64,000 bases of DNA from Halanaerobium praevalens DSM 2228 (GTDB lineage Bacteria > Bacillota > Halanaerobiia > Halanaerobiales > Halanaerobiaceae), in contig NC_017455.1 in assembly GCF_000165465.1 (NCBI RefSeq), forward strand, positions 2,108,001 to 2,172,000, read 5' to 3'. Both the position numbers and the translations under genes were made by a program. Numbering within the stretch: position 1 is the stretch's first letter; every line of letters begins with the position of its first letter. Positions 17,277-25,431 of the stretch are shown here, piece after piece. The notes beneath the pieces are model-generated. The model saw only the letters and a program-made list of their open reading frames with translations, searched no databases and had not been told where the DNA came from.

Positions 17277-19352
17277 TTAAAATTCTAATCTAAGTGAGGT
17301 TTCTAACATTGAAGAAACAGCTTCAATATCATAACCCTGAACATTATTCTGTTTGTAACTAGAATCTGAATCAGTAATCCGACCAGTTAAATTCCAGCTC
17401 AAGTTCTCTCTGAGCTTTTTATTAATAAAGGCTTCCAGATAATTGTAACCAGCTTCCATTTCTGTTTTATACTCTGTTGATTTGTTAATAACACGGCTGT
17501 CCCAATTACCAAATTTATTAACAAACTTAGCTCCCAACTGAGTTTTAGCATCTAGCTGATAAATAGTTTTTAAAATCAGAGTTAACTGCTCAAAATCAGC
17601 AAAGAAATTATCATTTTTTTCATATTTTAAAGCCAAAGAATTAGCAAAGCGTTCTCTTTGCTGTTTTAAACCTAGTTTATATATTTCTTTAGCTTCCGGT
17701 TTTACACCTGGAGCAAAAACTAAACCTTTAAAAACTTGATCCCATTCCGAATCAGGCTCAAGATAAGCATAAGAGGATTCTAAAACTAAATTATCAGTTA
17801 GAATATAGTCAGCACCTAAACCATAAAGATCAAAACCATAAGGGGCAGCTAAATCATTTTCTACTGCCAAAAATTCATCTCCGACACTCTGATATCTAGG
17901 CTTTAATTTAAAACGATCATTAATTTTCCAGTCAGCTTCTAAATCAAGATAATAGTCATTACCTTTTTTATTTTTAAGTAATTCTTCAAAACCAATATAA
18001 TACATATTAGGATTTGCAAAAGAAGGTAAACCTAGATCTTCAAGATCCCAATCATTATAGACTAATTCTCCTTTTAAACTTAAAGCATCATTAAACCTAA
18101 AATTAGTAAAATTTATCGCTAAATTACTAACATTCTGACCTTCATAACGAAGTTGATTAAAGCCTAAACTATAATCAGCAGTATTGATTTCTTTGGCTGC
18201 AGTTAAAGAATATAGATCTACAGGAAAATTAAATCCAGCTAAATCAATTTCTGAACCTCCAGCTAAGAATTGCCAAGTTATATCTTTATAATTCCTCCTA
18301 TATTCTAAAGCTTCTAAATCATTTTCTGCTAAAAAATATGGTTTAAGCTGATAATCATCTAAATCACCAATTTTAAAGTAATTATCATGATAATTAAAGC
18401 TTAATAAAGCTTTGTCCATTTTTAAAGCTTTCTGTTCAGGCTGACTATAATCATTAAAACCATCCGCTTTGGAAAATAAATTATCTATAGTTTCTAATTC
18501 TAAGTTAAAATCACCAAAAGCCTGCTGGCCATTAATTGTAAAGTCATATTCCTGCCAGAATTTTTTACGAGTTGGAATAGAATTTATATCATCTTTATAA
18601 TTTTCATCGTTTGCTGCAAGCTCAAAAAATTCAAGTTTTAAAGGAAAGACATTTTCGTTATTAAAAATATCTGTATTCATATAATCAGCTAATAGAGTAT
18701 GATACATATCTGCATAATCCATATCTCCCAAGTATTCATTTGCCTCTAAATCTAAAACATCTTCGTCAGTCCAAGTATAAACGGCTAAGGCTCGCTCTTC
18801 TTTATTAGAAGGATAATCTGTTGTTTCAAAATTAGTAGTAATTACTGCCCCAAATTCTATTTTATCTTCTGGTACTTTTAACTCTGCTAACTTCGCTTCT
18901 ACTGCAGCTATTTCTGTACTTAAATTCTCTACTTCTGCTCCTAAGACTTCTAATTCAGAAGCAAATTCACGGCTTAAACTATCAACTATTAATTTTATAT
19001 CTTTTAGCTGACCAGAACTTAATTTTCTACCTGACTGATCAACAACCAACATTTTTTCGCTGGCCATTTCTTTAGCTACCTGAGCCTCTGACTCAGTCAA
19101 AGAATTAAACTGTTCCAGTTCTTTTACTCTCTGATAAGCTCGCTCAACTAAAACAGCAACCTGATAACGAGTCATTTCCTTTGTTCCCTTAAATTCACCA
19201 TCTGGATAGCCCTCAATAATTCCCTGCTCCTGCAGCTCTGTTAGTGCTTGATAGGCCCAATGCTCAACTTCTAAATCCGAAAATGCCGCCTCAACCCCCA
19301 ATGTACCAGTAAAAATTAAAATAAAGCTTAGAAAAATAATTAGTTTTTTCAT
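17277..19352 (-). CDS. SLH-domain outer-membrane porin (OmpM type), paralog 1
   Basis: The protein has 691 residues: a signal peptide (1-22), one SLH domain (about 24-75, FSDLEVEHWAYQAL, GIIEGYPDGEF, TRYQVAVLVERAY), a coiled-coil stalk (about 80-165), then a large beta-barrel ending in LRLEF. In diderm Firmicutes such OmpM proteins bind wall polymer through SLH and so tether the outer membrane while acting as a porin; that role is known for the family and inferred here. A perfect TATAAT at 19406-19401 is a possible promoter with a weak -35. The terminator lies right after the gene. It is paralogous to the product of 20337-22271. Confidence 0.9.
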   Translation of the reverse strand: MKKLIIFLSFILIFTGTLGVEAAFSDLEVEHWAYQALTELQEQGIIEGYPDGEFKGTKEMTRYQVAVLVERAYQRVKELEQFNSLTESEAQVAKEMASEKMLVVDQSGRKLSSGQLKDIKLIVDSLSREFASELEVLGAEVENLSTEIAAVEAKLAELKVPEDKIEFGAVITTNFETTDYPSNKEERALAVYTWTDEDVLDLEANEYLGDMDYADMYHTLLADYMNTDIFNNENVFPLKLEFFELAANDENYKDDINSIPTRKKFWQEYDFTINGQQAFGDFNLELETIDNLFSKADGFNDYSQPEQKALKMDKALLSFNYHDNYFKIGDLDDYQLKPYFLAENDLEALEYRRNYKDITWQFLAGGSEIDLAGFNFPVDLYSLTAAKEINTADYSLGFNQLRYEGQNVSNLAINFTNFRFNDALSLKGELVYNDWDLEDLGLPSFANPNMYYIGFEELLKNKKGNDYYLDLEADWKINDRFKLKPRYQSVGDEFLAVENDLAAPYGFDLYGLGADYILTDNLVLESSYAYLEPDSEWDQVFKGLVFAPGVKPEAKEIYKLGLKQQRERFANSLALKYEKNDNFFADFEQLTLILKTIYQLDAKTQLGAKFVNKFGNWDSRVINKSTEYKTEMEAGYNYLEAFINKKLRENLSWNLTGRITDSDSSYKQNNVQGYDIEAVSSMLETSLRLEF

Positions 19353-19437
19353 CTTGACCCCCTTGTTGATATTGACATTTGTTCAAAAATATTTAATTAT
19401 ATTATACCTTATTTAAATTAAAATTACCAGAATAATT

Positions 19438-19482
19438 AAAAAAAGTCCTTAAAGCAGAATTTAAAGCTCTGCTCTAAGGGCT
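19438..19482 (-). terminator. Rho-independent terminator after small OMP gene
   Basis: A 15-bp, nearly perfect stem (19468-19482 with 19444-19458, two wobble or mismatch positions) has a 9-base loop. It is followed by a T run on the minus strand (19444-19438). It lies just past the stop at 19496. Confidence 0.85.
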
Positions 19483-19495
19483 CCTGAAATTTAAA

Positions 19496-20221
19496 TTAAA
19501 AGTTATATCCTACACCTAAACTATATGAAAAACCTTTACTGTACACATTTCCTTCATCTTGATCATCTATTTCCATATAAATATAACCTAAAGCAGCATT
19601 AACATTCCAATTTTCTGCAAAAGAACGCTCATAAGCTAAACCCAAGCGATAACTAACTGCATCTAGATCATAATCTGTATCTCCTTCTTTCTTACCGAAA
19701 CGAGATCCGACTAGATTCTGATTTTTAGTACCTCTATAAAAGCCTAAACCTCCACCTAAAGACCAGCGTTCATTTAAATTATAATCTGTTAAAAAAGCTA
19801 AACCATGTAATCTAACATCAGTTTCTGCGGTATGTTCATGTTCTTCTCCACCAATATTAGCTGAGCCTTCTTCTCCACCAATATTAGCTGAGCCTTCTAC
19901 TCCACCAAAAATATATTCATATCTAATAGTACCATCCCAATTTTCAGTTAAAGCTTTTTGAGCTCCTAAATAAACAATTGGTACTCGATCAATATTATCC
20001 ATTTTTTCTACATCATTTACAGGCAATCCTTTTTGAGCTATTAATCCATTTTCATCAAAATATGTTTCATTCAAATCATCAATAGTCCCATTCCACTTAT
20101 CTAAAGTAACCTCTGTAATTGCCATTCCACCAATAGCTTCCCAGTCAGAAGCTGCTGCATGTCCTGCCATAAGTCCTACACTCAACAATACCATCAGCAT
20201 TACTATAATCTTTTTCTTCAC
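19496..20221 (-). CDS. Small outer-membrane beta-barrel protein with in-frame tandem repeat
   Basis: The protein has 241 residues with a signal peptide (about 1-24, cleaving near AAASD). The mature chain looks like an 8-stranded OmpA/OmpW-type barrel, with aromatic-girdle strands near the end (LGLAYERSF, VNAALGYIYMEI, YSLGVGYNF) and a terminal Phe. Around residues 108-130 it carries a 9-residue repeat (GGEEGSANI) encoded by a 27-bp tandem duplication, followed by a His/Glu stretch; this falls in a predicted loop. The start is GTG at 20221 after a good AAGGAGG. It lies between the two SLH-porin genes with its own terminator. The exact role is unknown. Confidence 0.78.
   Translation of the reverse strand: MKKKIIVMLMVLLSVGLMAGHAAASDWEAIGGMAITEVTLDKWNGTIDDLNETYFDENGLIAQKGLPVNDVEKMDNIDRVPIVYLGAQKALTENWDGTIRYEYIFGGVEGSANIGGEEGSANIGGEEHEHTAETDVRLHGLAFLTDYNLNERWSLGGGLGFYRGTKNQNLVGSRFGKKEGDTDYDLDAVSYRLGLAYERSFAENWNVNAALGYIYMEIDDQDEGNVYSKGFSYSLGVGYNF
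19842..19907. repeat. 27-bp in-frame tandem repeat in the small OMP gene
   Basis: Two identical 27-bp copies (19842-19868 and 19869-19895) are followed by a partial, slightly diverged third copy. Copy-number change would add or remove exactly 9 residues of a predicted surface loop without a frameshift. Confidence 0.9.
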
Positions 20222-20272
20222 TTTTTCTAATTCCTCCTTATAAATTTACATAATTTTCCTATAAACACAGAA

Positions 20273-20299
20273 AACCCGAGGGAATAAATCCCCCGGGTT
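20273..20299 (-). terminator. Rho-independent terminator after second SLH-porin
   Basis: A GC-rich stem (outer AACCCG/CGGGTT at 20294-20299 and 20273-20278, inner four pairs, one mismatch) has a 5-base loop. The T tail is four bases on the minus strand; the plus-strand side is also T-rich, so it may work both ways. Confidence 0.75.
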
Positions 20300-20336
20300 G
20301 TTTTGTTTATTTTGTTTCTTTAGCTATAAGCTATAT

Positions 20337-22271
20337 TTAGAAGCTTACAGTTAGAGAAGTAGTAAGTGCATTACCTTCTCCATCATTCATGTTTCCACTA
20401 CCATCATCTTTTTCATTAACTTCACCAGTAATATACTTAAGCTCTGTATTCCAAGTCATGTTGTCAGCTAACTCTTTATCCATAGTAGCTTTTAGATAGT
20501 TATAGTTAATTACATCACCATCAGTCTTTTCTTCATCTTTATTTACTAAAGCAGCACCTAGAGTAGTTGTTTCGTTCCAAGCGTACTCAGTACCTAATTC
20601 GATAAGAGTAATATCATGGTCATCTTCGAATCCATCATTGTTAGTAATAGTAACATCTACATTGTTAGTAAATTTACCATATACATTTTCCCATCCTACA
20701 GCGTACTCATACTTATCTTCTGCATCATTAGTATAGTTATCGCTTCCAGGATTAACTAATTCAATAGAACCATTAACTGTATTCATTTCGTTTACAATAT
20801 ACTCTGCACCTAACATGTACTTGTCATAATCTACATTATTTAGAGTCTTATCAACAGACTCACCTTCATCTGTACCAGCTAAGTCATCATTGATAGCATA
20901 GAATTCTGAACCAACAGTTTCAATCATACCATTAATAGTTAGAGCTTCAGTAGCAGCAAAGTCTCCATTAACCATAAAGTAGATATCATTAGCACTATCA
21001 TCTTTTACAACATCAATATCTTTATCTGAACTCCAATCATTAAATGCTAATTCTCCACCCATTGTTAGAGCTTCTGTAACTTCAACGTCTGTTAACTCAA
21101 GAGCAACATAAGTAGAATCTACAGAATTATCTTTAGTAAAGCCTTGACCTCTAACCTGATAAACTTTACCAGTTAAGTTACCAAAAGTCATAGCTTTGTG
21201 AGCTGTCATACCATAGTAATCAGCTGTTGTATCATCATCATCACCTAATACAGTAGCCATGAAGTCAATATCATTATAAGTGTAAGTTGCTTCTAGACCT
21301 TCCATATCTTCTTCATCAGTTAAATATTTTTCCATGTGGTAATCAGCAAAGTCTCCCATTCTGAAACCATAATCATGGTAAGTTACTTCTAATAAAGCAG
21401 AATCCATTAAGAATGTATCTTCATCTTCTGGACTGTAATGATAATCATCATCTAAACCAGGATAATTTTCATCAAAAATTGTATCTTCACTAGCAAATAC
21501 ATTAGTAATTGTATCTACATCTAAATTAAACTTAGCTTCTCCTAAGTTACCATTAATATTGAAATCAAATTCCTGCTCAAATCTCTTTTCTGCAGGGAAA
21601 TCAGAATCGTCCTCTGATTTATAAATATCTTTACCATCTTTATCTGTACCTTTTTCTGGAGCTGCAATATCTAAAGCATCACCATCAGCCCATAAAGCTA
21701 CAGTGTTTGCTTTTTCTTTATCATCACCATAGTTAGCTACTTCAAAAGTAGTCTTGAACTCTGCACCAAATTCAATGTTATCTTCAGGTACGTCCATAGC
21801 GTCTACTTTAGCAGCTAATTCGTCTACGTCTTTTCCTAAAGCTTCTACATCTGCACCTAGAACTTTAAGCTCAGCGCGTAATTCGAATGTTAAAGCATCA
21901 ACGATATCTGCTACTTCTTCAGCTTGAGCATCGCTTAAGCTTTCATTTGTGTTCTTTTCCATTAAAGACTTAACAATAGCTGTTACGTCTTCAGCTTGAC
22001 CTGTAGTTAGGCCTTGACCCATTGCGTCCATTTCGTCAACAATGTTATCTAAAGCGCGGCTAACCATTACAGCCATTTCGTAACGGGTCATTGACTTGTC
22101 ACCTTTGTACTCACCATCTGGATATCCTTCAACGATTCCAGCGGCTACCAACTTGTTAATAGCATTGTATGACCAGTGGCTTGCAGGTACATCTGAGAAA
22201 GAAGCACCAAAAGCAGGCATAGCTAATGCTACGACTAACATTAAAGCAATTGTAATTGTAAGTTTTTTCAT
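20337..22271 (-). CDS. SLH-domain outer-membrane porin (OmpM type), paralog 2
   Basis: The protein has 644 residues: a signal peptide (1-22), an SLH domain (about 24-75, FSDVPASHWSYNAI, GIVEGYPDGEY, TRYEMAVMVSRAL), a helical stalk (about 80-165) and a long, very acidic beta-barrel ending in SLTVSF. The SLH and stalk align closely with paralog 1; the barrels have diverged. Codon use is more uniform and richer in C-ending codons than its neighbours, as expected for a very abundant protein. The ribosome site is AAGGGGG, 10 bases before the ATG, and the leader upstream is long and structured (22272-22540). It is probably the major outer-membrane porin and wall tether. Confidence 0.92.
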   Translation of the reverse strand: MKKLTITIALMLVVALAMPAFGASFSDVPASHWSYNAINKLVAAGIVEGYPDGEYKGDKSMTRYEMAVMVSRALDNIVDEMDAMGQGLTTGQAEDVTAIVKSLMEKNTNESLSDAQAEEVADIVDALTFELRAELKVLGADVEALGKDVDELAAKVDAMDVPEDNIEFGAEFKTTFEVANYGDDKEKANTVALWADGDALDIAAPEKGTDKDGKDIYKSEDDSDFPAEKRFEQEFDFNINGNLGEAKFNLDVDTITNVFASEDTIFDENYPGLDDDYHYSPEDEDTFLMDSALLEVTYHDYGFRMGDFADYHMEKYLTDEEDMEGLEATYTYNDIDFMATVLGDDDDTTADYYGMTAHKAMTFGNLTGKVYQVRGQGFTKDNSVDSTYVALELTDVEVTEALTMGGELAFNDWSSDKDIDVVKDDSANDIYFMVNGDFAATEALTINGMIETVGSEFYAINDDLAGTDEGESVDKTLNNVDYDKYMLGAEYIVNEMNTVNGSIELVNPGSDNYTNDAEDKYEYAVGWENVYGKFTNNVDVTITNNDGFEDDHDITLIELGTEYAWNETTTLGAALVNKDEEKTDGDVINYNYLKATMDKELADNMTWNTELKYITGEVNEKDDGSGNMNDGEGNALTTSLTVSF

Positions 22272-22538
22272 TATTTAAAATCCCCCTTGATTGTTTGTAA
22301 TCTTTCTTTTTAATCTATATAAGTTCTATAACTTATTCAATCACAGAGGACTCCGAGCGAGTTTCCTAGTTTCCTCTTCTTTGTCCTAAGTATTTTAATA
22401 AGTAGTGAGAACTCTTATAACTCTACAGCTCCGCAGCTTCGGGGGGCACCTCCTTTCCACCGCATTTTAGCTTTGAGTTTATAAGCTTAATTATTACAAT
22501 TTTACAATTGTAAAAGGCAAAAAATATTTAATTGTCAA
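22272..22538 (-). promoter_or_regulatory. Long structured 5' leader and promoter of the SLH-porin gene
   Basis: This 302-base gap before the SLH-porin holds no convincing gene. Read on the minus strand it has a TTGACA -35 at 22538-22533 with a poor -10 (TTTTAC, 22515-22510). The transcript region then contains a perfect ribosome-site-like AAAGGAGGTG (22456-22447), immediately followed by six C (22446-22441), and an AGCT hairpin (22427-22438). A bipartite hairpin follows (outer AGAGG/CCTCT at 22345-22349 and 22373-22377, inner ACTC/GAGT at 22350-22353 and 22359-22362), then a 7-bp AT hairpin (22319-22336), and finally the true ribosome site (GGGGG, 22286-22282). The C run can pair either with the local GGAGG or with the true GGGGG site. 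No known riboswitch class is recognised. Confidence 0.55.
22500..22515. promoter_or_regulatory. 16-bp perfect palindrome (possible operator)
   Basis: TTTTACAATTGTAAAA is a perfect palindrome at 22500-22515, 17 bases downstream of the TTGACA box of the SLH-porin gene, so it would overlap the -10 region. A third half-site-like ATTACAAT lies next to it at 22493-22500. The regulator is unknown. Confidence 0.55.
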
Positions 22539-22573
22539 AATTCATCTAATCTAATTCTAATATTTTTCTATCC

Positions 22574-23011
22574 TCAATCACTATTGTAAGTGCCAGCAGA
22601 GTTTTTGTCAAGTTTTTTTAAATATTTTTCTCCAATTATCAAAGCAGCATAATCATCTAAAGCTTTGCTCACTTTCCAGTTAACAAATTTACGCAGTAAT
22701 TTTTCATAATTAGACATTGGCTTTTCCTTTAAATAACGCTTTTGAGCTGCTTCAGTTGTAAACTCTTCTACCACTAAATTAATTTTTTTAAAATCAAAAT
22801 TTTTCTGAAGCAGCTCCATTACCCCTGCTGCTCCAGTCCCATTACCAACTATTACCTCTTGTAGCTGGTAATTACAGTCCAGTTCCTCTAAGTAATCTTC
22901 CAGCTCTGTTAAAGGAACAATAGTCTTTTCTTGGACTTGAGCTTGATAATCGAGTACAGCTGCTCCTATTTTGTCTCGTCCAGGATCTAAAGCTAATAAA
23001 TAATTATTCAT
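22574..23011 (-). CDS. YqgF/RuvC-like RNase H-fold protein
   Basis: This protein of about 145 residues has an RNase H-like fold of the YqgF/RuvX type. It opens with YLLALDPGRDKIGAAVLD (the first catalytic Asp in a DPG context), later has VIVGNGTG and VVEEFTT (second acidic position), and ends with WKVSKALDDYAALIIGE (third acidic position). It is related to, but distinct from, the housekeeping pre-16S rRNA nuclease. I start it at ATG 23011, 7 bases after GAGGAG. The upstream TTG would overlap the preceding stop. It is the last gene of the outer-membrane biogenesis operon and follows the DUF3084 gene directly. Its role there is unknown. Confidence 0.72.
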   Translation of the reverse strand: MNNYLLALDPGRDKIGAAVLDYQAQVQEKTIVPLTELEDYLEELDCNYQLQEVIVGNGTGAAGVMELLQKNFDFKKINLVVEEFTTEAAQKRYLKEKPMSNYEKLLRKFVNWKVSKALDDYAALIIGEKYLKKLDKNSAGTYNSD

Positions 23012-23012
23012 T

Positions 23013-24296
23013 TTAATTCTCCTCAAGCCTAAATTCTTCTAACTCAAAGCTGAGATTATCACTTAGTCTATCCTGACGCCAAATATTAGTCTTAGCATAA
23101 ATTTTAACTTTAAGCGCAGTTGAGCTTGAACGCACCTGATTTACTAGCTCATAAAACTGACTAAAATTAAGTGAGCCAACCTGACCAGAATTATCAGGCA
23201 AAATTCCCTGATTAATCGCTTTCGAATTAACAGACTCTAAAAGCTCTTCTAGCTCGTTTTCTATTTCTTCACTGCTTTGATCAGGACTAATAATTTGAGA
23301 ACTAATTAAAGAACCTTTTCTAAAAACTATAAAATCTTCATATAACTGAAAATTAGCATACAGCCAGTCATTTTGAGGAACATTAACTCGGGCCACCAAA
23401 GAAACTATTGTCCTGCTCCCAGCATCCATATTATAGATAATCCGAGCTGCATTTAAAATATCTTCAGTTTGCAAACGCAGAGCCATTCCTGTCTCTTTAT
23501 TGACCTTAATCTCCTGCTTGAGAGCAACTTTATTTGCCCGCTGCAGATACTTATTTAAAGCCGAAATAGTCTTTTGTTCACCTCTACCGCCCTCTAAAAC
23601 ATCACTATAAACTACATCACCTTTTTGATAAACTATATCCTCATCCATATAATAGATCACACCAGCTCTTAGCTGTTCAGCCACTTGCCGCAGATCATCA
23701 TAGTCAGCTTCTAAATCCGAAATCTGAGCCTGAAGTTCAGAAACTTGCTCTTCTAAATCCTGACGCTGTGAACTTAAATTCTCAATTCGCTGCTCTAATT
23801 GATCCCGATTTTTAGTCAGCTCAGCTAATTCTTTTTCAACTGCCAGTAATTCTTGGTCTTTAGCCTTAATCTCTGCTTCTTTTGTCTCAATCTCTGCTTC
23901 TTTAGCAGCTATCTTATCTTCTCGGGCCTCAATTTGAGCCTGTAATTCAGCCAGTTTTTGATCTCTAGCCTCCAGCTCTTCATTTTTAGCAGCTAAATTC
24001 TGATCCCTTTTTTCTAACTGCTGATTTAAATTTTCTAACCTATTTAAAACATCATTAATATTAAACAAGGCATTCCTTAACTCCGAATAAACTCCCAGCA
24101 AAATAGTGATAGAAAGTACCGCAATTAAAATTCCAGTCACAACTGTAATAATAATTGAAGAATAACGGGGCCGGAGACCAAATAAAGAAACTCTTTTTTT
24201 ACCCATTTTCATTCCAATTTTATCACCAATAAAGGCAATTAAACCACTTAAAAAAACTACTATAGCTATAATTGCAAATGCATTAATAATCTCCAC
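23013..24296 (-). CDS. DUF3084 membrane-anchored coiled-coil protein
   Basis: The protein has 427 residues. Two N-terminal membrane segments (about 4-22 and 45-70) flank the short conserved basic stretch MGKKRVSLFGLRPRYSS, typical of DUF3084. A long coiled coil follows (about 85-205), dominated by Glu/Gln/Lys with repeated AEIEAKE-like heptads, then a globular C-terminal domain. The family is known from cyanobacteria and diderm Firmicutes and has no established function. Position directly after the lpt genes suggests an envelope task. The start is GTG at 24296 with a weak ribosome site, consistent with translational coupling to the permease gene 18 bases upstream. Confidence 0.85.
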   Translation of the reverse strand: MEIINAFAIIAIVVFLSGLIAFIGDKIGMKMGKKRVSLFGLRPRYSSIIITVVTGILIAVLSITILLGVYSELRNALFNINDVLNRLENLNQQLEKRDQNLAAKNEELEARDQKLAELQAQIEAREDKIAAKEAEIETKEAEIKAKDQELLAVEKELAELTKNRDQLEQRIENLSSQRQDLEEQVSELQAQISDLEADYDDLRQVAEQLRAGVIYYMDEDIVYQKGDVVYSDVLEGGRGEQKTISALNKYLQRANKVALKQEIKVNKETGMALRLQTEDILNAARIIYNMDAGSRTIVSLVARVNVPQNDWLYANFQLYEDFIVFRKGSLISSQIISPDQSSEEIENELEELLESVNSKAINQGILPDNSGQVGSLNFSQFYELVNQVRSSSTALKVKIYAKTNIWRQDRLSDNLSFELEEFRLEEN

Positions 24297-24314
24297 CCCA
24301 CTTATAAGTTCTGC

Positions 24315-25415
24315 TTACTGCCGAGAACTTTTAAATAATAAAGCCAAACCAACTACAAAAATCACTATATTCTGCAGCCAGGCTCCCAACCAAGGCTCAA
24401 TTGTTCCCTGACTACCTAAAGCATCTCCGACTGTCATTAAAACATAATAAATAAATATTACAATAATCGAAATTCCAAAACCAGTTGCTGAGCCGGCAGA
24501 GCGCTGAGGCTTAATTCCCAAAGGTGCTGCCAAAAGAGCAAAAATAAAGCTGGCCAAAGGTATGGAAAATCTATGGTGAAACTCAACTCTTTCCGCATAT
24601 GCCTGCCGTCCTTGTTCTTCTTTTAAAGCAATATGCTCATTTAATTCTCTAATATTCATTTCATCAATATCTTTACCTAGTTTACCAGCCTGAGTTGGAG
24701 AATGGATCTCCTCTCTGGAGCGATAAGTACTGAATTCCAAAGCAGGCTGCCTATTTTCTCGATCTAAAAAATAAATAATCCCATCATAAAAATGCCAGCC
24801 GTCACTTAACCATTCTGCACTCTCTGCTTCTAAAACAGAATCTGGTTTGCCATCTTCAAAACTCTGGACAACTACATCCTTCATAATCCCACTATCTCCG
24901 TTAAAGCTGTGAGCATAAAGCATATAATCAGGGCGCCTGGTCCTGCTGTCCATTGGCGTTAAAAATAAATCATATTGAGTCTCCGGCCTCTGTTCTCCGT
25001 GTTGGGCTTGATACATTATTTGTTCAGCCTGATAATTAGCATTGGGCACTAAAAACTCCGAAATCCCAATAGTCACTCCACTTGTTAAAAGTCCTAAAAT
25101 TAAAGCAGGCATCACTAAAGCCAAAATACTAACTCCTCCAGCTCTCATAGCTGTAATTTCGCTGTCACCAGAAAGCCGATTATAAGCCATAATTGTACCT
25201 AAAAGTGAAGCCATCGGAAAAGTTAAAACAATAATCTCTGGTAGTTTTAAAAAGAAAAGTTTAATTAAAGTAAAAACTTCTACTCCCCATTTAGTATAAA
25301 ATTCTGTTAACTCAAAAATTAAATCTGTACCAATAAAAATACCAGTAAAAGCTGCCACCCCAAAGAAAAATGGTGCAATCAGTTCTTTATAGATATATTT
25401 ATTAAGTGTTTTCAC
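24315..25415 (-). CDS. LptF/LptG family LPS export permease
   Basis: This inner-membrane permease of the YjgP/YjgQ family has 366 residues from the chosen start. Three N-terminal membrane helices (starting KYIYKELIAPFFFGV, then LPEIIVLTFPMASLLGT) precede a periplasmic beta domain (about 135-270). Three C-terminal helices follow (FIFALLAAPLGIKP). I choose GTG at 25415 because it follows GAGGTG by 9 bases; longer in-frame versions would run deep into lptB. Only one such permease gene is present, where E. coli has lptF and lptG, so the transporter may use a homodimer or a second gene elsewhere. It lies downstream of and next to lptB. Confidence 0.9.
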   Translation of the reverse strand: MKTLNKYIYKELIAPFFFGVAAFTGIFIGTDLIFELTEFYTKWGVEVFTLIKLFFLKLPEIIVLTFPMASLLGTIMAYNRLSGDSEITAMRAGGVSILALVMPALILGLLTSGVTIGISEFLVPNANYQAEQIMYQAQHGEQRPETQYDLFLTPMDSRTRRPDYMLYAHSFNGDSGIMKDVVVQSFEDGKPDSVLEAESAEWLSDGWHFYDGIIYFLDRENRQPALEFSTYRSREEIHSPTQAGKLGKDIDEMNIRELNEHIALKEEQGRQAYAERVEFHHRFSIPLASFIFALLAAPLGIKPQRSAGSATGFGISIIVIFIYYVLMTVGDALGSQGTIEPWLGAWLQNIVIFVVGLALLFKSSRQ

Positions 25416-25431
25416 AAAAAGATGCACCTCA

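Noticed and set aside
22415-22465. 16-codon reading frame (MRWKGGAPRSCGAVEL) in the SLH-porin leader
   Set aside because: It has no ribosome binding site before its ATG, and the strong AAAGGAGGTG lies inside it. Without conservation data it is better treated as leader RNA.
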